A stretch of 18,215 nt of DNA from an uncultured Bacteroidota bacterium (GTDB taxonomy: Bacteria; Bacteroidota; Bacteroidia; Chitinophagales; Chitinophagaceae): positions 1 through 18,215 of the forward strand of contig CAIJZF010000085.1 in NCBI GenBank assembly GCA_903825095.1. Reading direction: 5' to 3'. Below are positions 15,435 to 18,215 of this stretch, piece after piece (the first letter of the stretch is position 1; each line of letters starts with the position of its first letter). The position numbers were made by a program, and so were the translations under genes. The notes under the pieces are model-generated. The model saw only the letters and a program-made list of their open reading frames with translations, searched no databases and was not told the origin of the DNA.

Positions 15435-16745
15435 ATGAACAGCCGACGTATTTTTTTAAGAAATGCAGCACTCACTTCTGGAGCCTTGATGAGTTCTAAT
15501 TTATTTGCTAGCAGTAGTATTTTTAATACCGATACTTTAAGAGTAGCCACTATTGGCGTGAATGGAATGGGATGGGCCAATACCCTTGGTGCCCTTTCTG
15601 TAAAAAATGTAGAAGTAGTGGCCTTATGTGATATTGATGAATCGGTTTTAAATAAAAGAAAGGCTGAATTATTAATTAAACAACCTGGTGTTCCAAAAAT
15701 TGATACCTATAGTGATTATAGAAAAATTTTAGATAGAAAAGATATTGATATTGTTATTGTAGGTACACCCGATCATTGGCATGCACTACAAATGATTGAC
15801 GCTTGCGCTGCAGGTAAACATGTTTATGTAGAAAAACCAGCAGGCAATTCTATTGGAGAGTGTAATACCATGATTGCTGCTAAAAATAGATACAACCGTA
15901 TTGTACAAGTAGGACAATGGCAAAGAAGTCAAAAACATTTTAAAGATGCATTAGATATTGTGCATTCAGGACAACTAGGGAATATTCGTACCACTAAAGT
16001 TTGGTGTTATCAAGGTTGGATGCGTCCTCAACCAGTAGTAGCTAATAGCGCAGCCCCTGCAGGTGTTGATTATACCACTTGGTTAGGACCAGCGCCTACA
16101 CGTGAATTCAATGCAAGCAGGTTTCATTTTCATTTCAGATGGTTCTGGGATTATGCAGGTGGATTGATGACCGATTGGGGTGTGCATTTATTAGACTATG
16201 CTATTCAAGGTATGAAAGCAGGTAATCCAAAAAGTGTAAGTGCCCTTGGTGGAAAATTTGCTTACCCAGAATTAGCGGAAGAAACACCAGACACCTTAAC
16301 TACTTTATATGAATTTGATAATTTTAATTTAGTATGGGATTCTGCCATGGGTATTGACAATGGTTCTTATGGTCGTGACCATGGTATTGCTTTTATTGGA
16401 AATAACGGAACACTTATTTTAGATAGAGGTGGTTGGGAAGTAATTGAAGAAAGACAATCAAAAAATAAAGTAGCTATTGCACTTCATAAAAGTGAAGACA
16501 ATGGTGTGAACTTACATTGGTTAAACTTTACAGATGCGATAAGAAATAATACGCCAGGCAGTTTACATTGTCCTATTGAAGAAGGCGCACATATCGCGAC
16601 CATTGCACAAATGGGTAATATTGCGTATCGTTCGGGTAAAAAAGTAAACTGGGATGCGAGTAAGAATTTATTTACCGATGATGCGATTAATAAAGAATAC
16701 TTCACCAAGGCATATCATAATGGATACAGCCTACCGAAAATTTAA
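15435..16745 (+). CDS. Tat-exported Gfo/Idh/MocA family oxidoreductase
   Basis: A 436-residue oxidoreductase with a twin-arginine signal, S3-R4-R5-I-F-L-R, followed by a hydrophobic stretch to ~A25. It should therefore be folded with its NAD(P) cofactor in the cytosol and then exported to the periplasm. The Rossmann loop is GVNGMG (41-46), TPDHWH lies at ~111-116, and the family lysine is in E133-K134-P135. The second domain has AGGLMTDWGVHLLD, where D247 and H251 match the catalytic D-x3-H. Length and layout fit the large Bacteroidota/Planctomycetota class with a bacterial-type C-terminal domain. Such enzymes are thought to oxidise sugars or 3-keto-glycosides with a tightly held cofactor. 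GH109 glycosidases are related, but their usual GG...DWPTHG signature is not matched. It starts 89 bases after the YncE-like gene and ends at a strong terminator. Confidence 0.92.
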   Translation: MNSRRIFLRNAALTSGALMSSNLFASSSIFNTDTLRVATIGVNGMGWANTLGALSVKNVEVVALCDIDESVLNKRKAELLIKQPGVPKIDTYSDYRKILDRKDIDIVIVGTPDHWHALQMIDACAAGKHVYVEKPAGNSIGECNTMIAAKNRYNRIVQVGQWQRSQKHFKDALDIVHSGQLGNIRTTKVWCYQGWMRPQPVVANSAAPAGVDYTTWLGPAPTREFNASRFHFHFRWFWDYAGGLMTDWGVHLLDYAIQGMKAGNPKSVSALGGKFAYPELAEETPDTLTTLYEFDNFNLVWDSAMGIDNGSYGRDHGIAFIGNNGTLILDRGGWEVIEERQSKNKVAIALHKSEDNGVNLHWLNFTDAIRNNTPGSLHCPIEEGAHIATIAQMGNIAYRSGKKVNWDASKNLFTDDAINKEYFTKAYHNGYSLPKI

Positions 16746-16762
16746 AATGATATAGCAACTTT

Positions 16763-16796
16763 AAAAAAGGTCCCTCGAAATCGAGGGACCTTTTTT
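16763..16796. terminator. Strong bidirectional intrinsic terminator between convergent genes
   Basis: GGTCCCTCG (16769-16777) and CGAGGGACC (16782-16790) form a perfect, GC-rich 9-bp stem with an AAAT loop. It is flanked by six A residues upstream and six T residues downstream, so a T tract follows the stem on either strand. It lies 17 bases past the Tat oxidoreductase stop and 47 bases past the stop of the opposing serine hydrolase gene, and can serve both. Confidence 0.93.
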
Positions 16797-16843
16797 GTTA
16801 GCAGCTATCAATAACTAACAAATAAAAATAGCTGGTTAAAATT

Positions 16844-18215
16844 TTATTTCTTTAAGGCTTTAAAATTGCCATTGGGTTGCACAAAGCTTAGAGACAATAA
16901 ATCTCCTTTATCATTCACTTCAAAATGAACTGCATAGCCTGCTACTTTTTTGAAATCAAATTTATGATTGCCCACAGGAACTAGCTCATATTCTGGTTGC
17001 CCTGGCACTAATACATATAATACATTTTCTTTTAAATAAGTTTTAATATCTGCGCCTGCTAAAGAAAAACTACTTACATATTTTTTAAGGTCGTCTGCTG
17101 TCAAATCCTTCGTAGCGTTGGATCTTTTAAATTTAATAGGTGTAGGAATAGCTGGCTCAAAATTAAATAAAGAGGCCGATTCTATATCTCCTTTTAAGCC
17201 TGTGTTAAATTGAAAGCGTATAGGGCTTTTATCGGCGGTATCAATGCCTTCCTCGGTATTATAAGGTCTGAATATATCATAATGAAATTGCTCCATCCAC
17301 CAATTTTGATTTTTTAATTTAGCAAACAATGAATCCCCTTTTACAAAAATTTCAAATTTTCCATACGCATCATTGCTATATACACCGGCATATTCACTTA
17401 AAACATGTGAAGGCTTGGTATTATTTACTTGATTGCTAGTACTTGCTTTCTCGGCTTCTTTTGCTTTTTCTTTCGCCTTTGCTTTTGCTTTTAACATGTC
17501 TGCGTTCCAATCAAAATACTTTAATCCTAATACTCTGTCTGTAATGGTGTTTCTTACAATAGAAGGAACACTAGAACCATTTTGATTCACTAATACTACT
17601 ATACCAATACTATCGGATGGGAAAAAACTTGTGCTAGCACTAAAGCCATCAATATTTCCACCATGCTCTACTCTATAATGACCTTTATAAGATGCCATCA
17701 TCCAAGCAAAACCATAAGTACTAAATTGAATATCTGGTTTTTCTGTAGTAGGTGTACCTGGCGCCATTATCATTTGAGAGCTGGTGGCTTCTGCAATATA
17801 TGAAGCTGGAATAATTTCCATAGTATCTAACTTACCTCCATTAATCCAAACCTTCAACCACTGAGACATATCCATCACGGTGCTATTAATACTTCCTGCA
17901 GGGCCCATGCCTGCTATATCATAGTAAGGTGTTTTATGTATAACAGAATCCTTAATAACATTATAGCCTAAAGCGGGTTCTTTATAGTTGGCTAAATCTT
18001 TTACGGAGAAATTGGAATTCGTCATGCCAATTTTTGAAAATATTTTAGACTCAACATTGGACTCCCAAGATTTTCCCGTTAATTTTTCGGCTAGTACTCC
18101 TTGTAATAAATACATGAAATTATTATACTGCCATATTTGTCTTAGTTCAGCAGAAGGCTCCATGTATTGAATACGCTTTACTAAATTATCTCTTGTATCG
18201 GGTGCTATATACCAA
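16844..18215 (-). CDS. Serine hydrolase (class C beta-lactamase/PBP-like) with DUF3471-like C-terminal domain, N-terminus cut by window edge
   Basis: The frame runs open through the right edge (…WYIAPDTRDNLVKRIQYMEPS), so the gene begins outside the window; the internal Met at 18163 is not its start. About 456 residues are visible. The first ~230 are the second half of a beta-lactamase/D-alanyl-D-alanine-peptidase fold: the Y-N-N triad (Y-x-N motif) at 18119-18127 and an H-G-G triad (equivalent of KTG) at 17657-17665. The SxxK serine should lie just beyond the edge. A lysine/alanine-rich linker (17445-17497) then leads to a DUF3471-like domain, LSEYAGVYSNDAYGKFEI through WWMEQFHYDIFRP. The last ~90 residues form another small beta-rich region. 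Such proteins are usually periplasmic esterases, amidases or peptidases rather than antibiotic resistance enzymes. The 3' end faces the shared terminator. Confidence 0.92.
   Translation of the reverse strand, partial: WYIAPDTRDNLVKRIQYMEPSAELRQIWQYNNFMYLLQGVLAEKLTGKSWESNVESKIFSKIGMTNSNFSVKDLANYKEPALGYNVIKDSVIHKTPYYDIAGMGPAGSINSTVMDMSQWLKVWINGGKLDTMEIIPASYIAEATSSQMIMAPGTPTTEKPDIQFSTYGFAWMMASYKGHYRVEHGGNIDGFSASTSFFPSDSIGIVVLVNQNGSSVPSIVRNTITDRVLGLKYFDWNADMLKAKAKAKEKAKEAEKASTSNQVNNTKPSHVLSEYAGVYSNDAYGKFEIFVKGDSLFAKLKNQNWWMEQFHYDIFRPYNTEEGIDTADKSPIRFQFNTGLKGDIESASLFNFEPAIPTPIKFKRSNATKDLTADDLKKYVSSFSLAGADIKTYLKENVLYVLVPGQPEYELVPVGNHKFDFKKVAGYAVHFEVNDKGDLLSLSFVQPNGNFKALKK

Noticed and set aside
15435..16745. 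GH109 (alpha-N-acetylgalactosaminidase) identity for the Tat-exported Gfo/Idh protein
   Set aside because: Fold, Tat signal and length are similar, but the region around the catalytic His reads GGLMTDWGVHLLD rather than the GH109 type of motif.
16844..18163. Serine hydrolase starting at the Met at 18163
   Set aside because: The frame stays open to the window edge with family-like sequence before this Met, and the SxxK half of the fold would be missing; it is an internal Met.
1..18215. tRNA, rRNA, CRISPR arrays, insertion sequences, phage or plasmid genes
   Set aside because: I looked for cloverleaf-like segments, spaced repeats, transposase motifs and terminal inverted repeats and saw none.

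Overview
The window looks like chromosomal DNA from a member of the Bacteroidota, most likely of the Chitinophagaceae type. This rests on several signs. The DNA is AT-rich. A SusC/RagA-type outer-membrane receptor begins at the left edge with the family's typical VIVVGYGTQK segment. Ribosome binding sites are mostly absent. All five Sec-exported proteins have glutamine directly after the predicted signal peptidase cut (the Bacteroidetes 'Q-rule'). No tRNA, rRNA, CRISPR array, insertion sequence or phage gene was found, and no gene-free stretch exceeds 300 bases.

Layout. (1) 1-3344, minus strand: the N-terminal third of a SusC-like receptor, cut by the window edge, preceded by a penicillin-acylase-family periplasmic hydrolase that ends in a clear intrinsic terminator. 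(2) 3476-5860: a sulfur module made of a persulfide-dioxygenase-like MBL/rhodanese fusion (minus) and a divergent TauE/SafE-type sulfite exporter (plus). The space between them holds a perfect GTGAT-N4-ATCAC palindrome. (3) 5844-12482, minus: a probable multigene unit read in the order BNR/sortilin-like beta-propeller, S9 peptidase, cytosolic Gfo/Idh/MocA oxidoreductase, L-rhamnose-mutarotase-family protein. The last gene overlaps the exporter tail to tail by 17 bp. (4) 12624-15345, plus: a four-histidine ferric-reductase-like membrane protein, a Ca2+/cation antiporter and a YncE-like periplasmic beta-propeller. (5) 15435-16745, plus: a Tat-exported Gfo/Idh/MocA oxidoreductase. (6) 16844-18215, minus: a serine hydrolase (class C beta-lactamase fold plus DUF3471-like tail), cut by the right edge. 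A strong bidirectional terminator separates (5) and (6).

How the genes may work together. The sulfur pair is the clearest unit: the fusion would oxidise glutathione- or low-molecular-weight persulfide to sulfite and the exporter would remove it. The SusC receptor, the two Gfo/Idh enzymes and the mutarotase fit a sugar-scavenging lifestyle. The acylase, S9 peptidase and serine hydrolase fit peptide, amide or ester turnover in the periplasm. The tight pairing of a b-haem membrane protein with a cation antiporter, followed by a YncE propeller, is the least explained arrangement and the best candidate here for an undescribed functional unit. Most of the rest is ordinary core or accessory Bacteroidota content.
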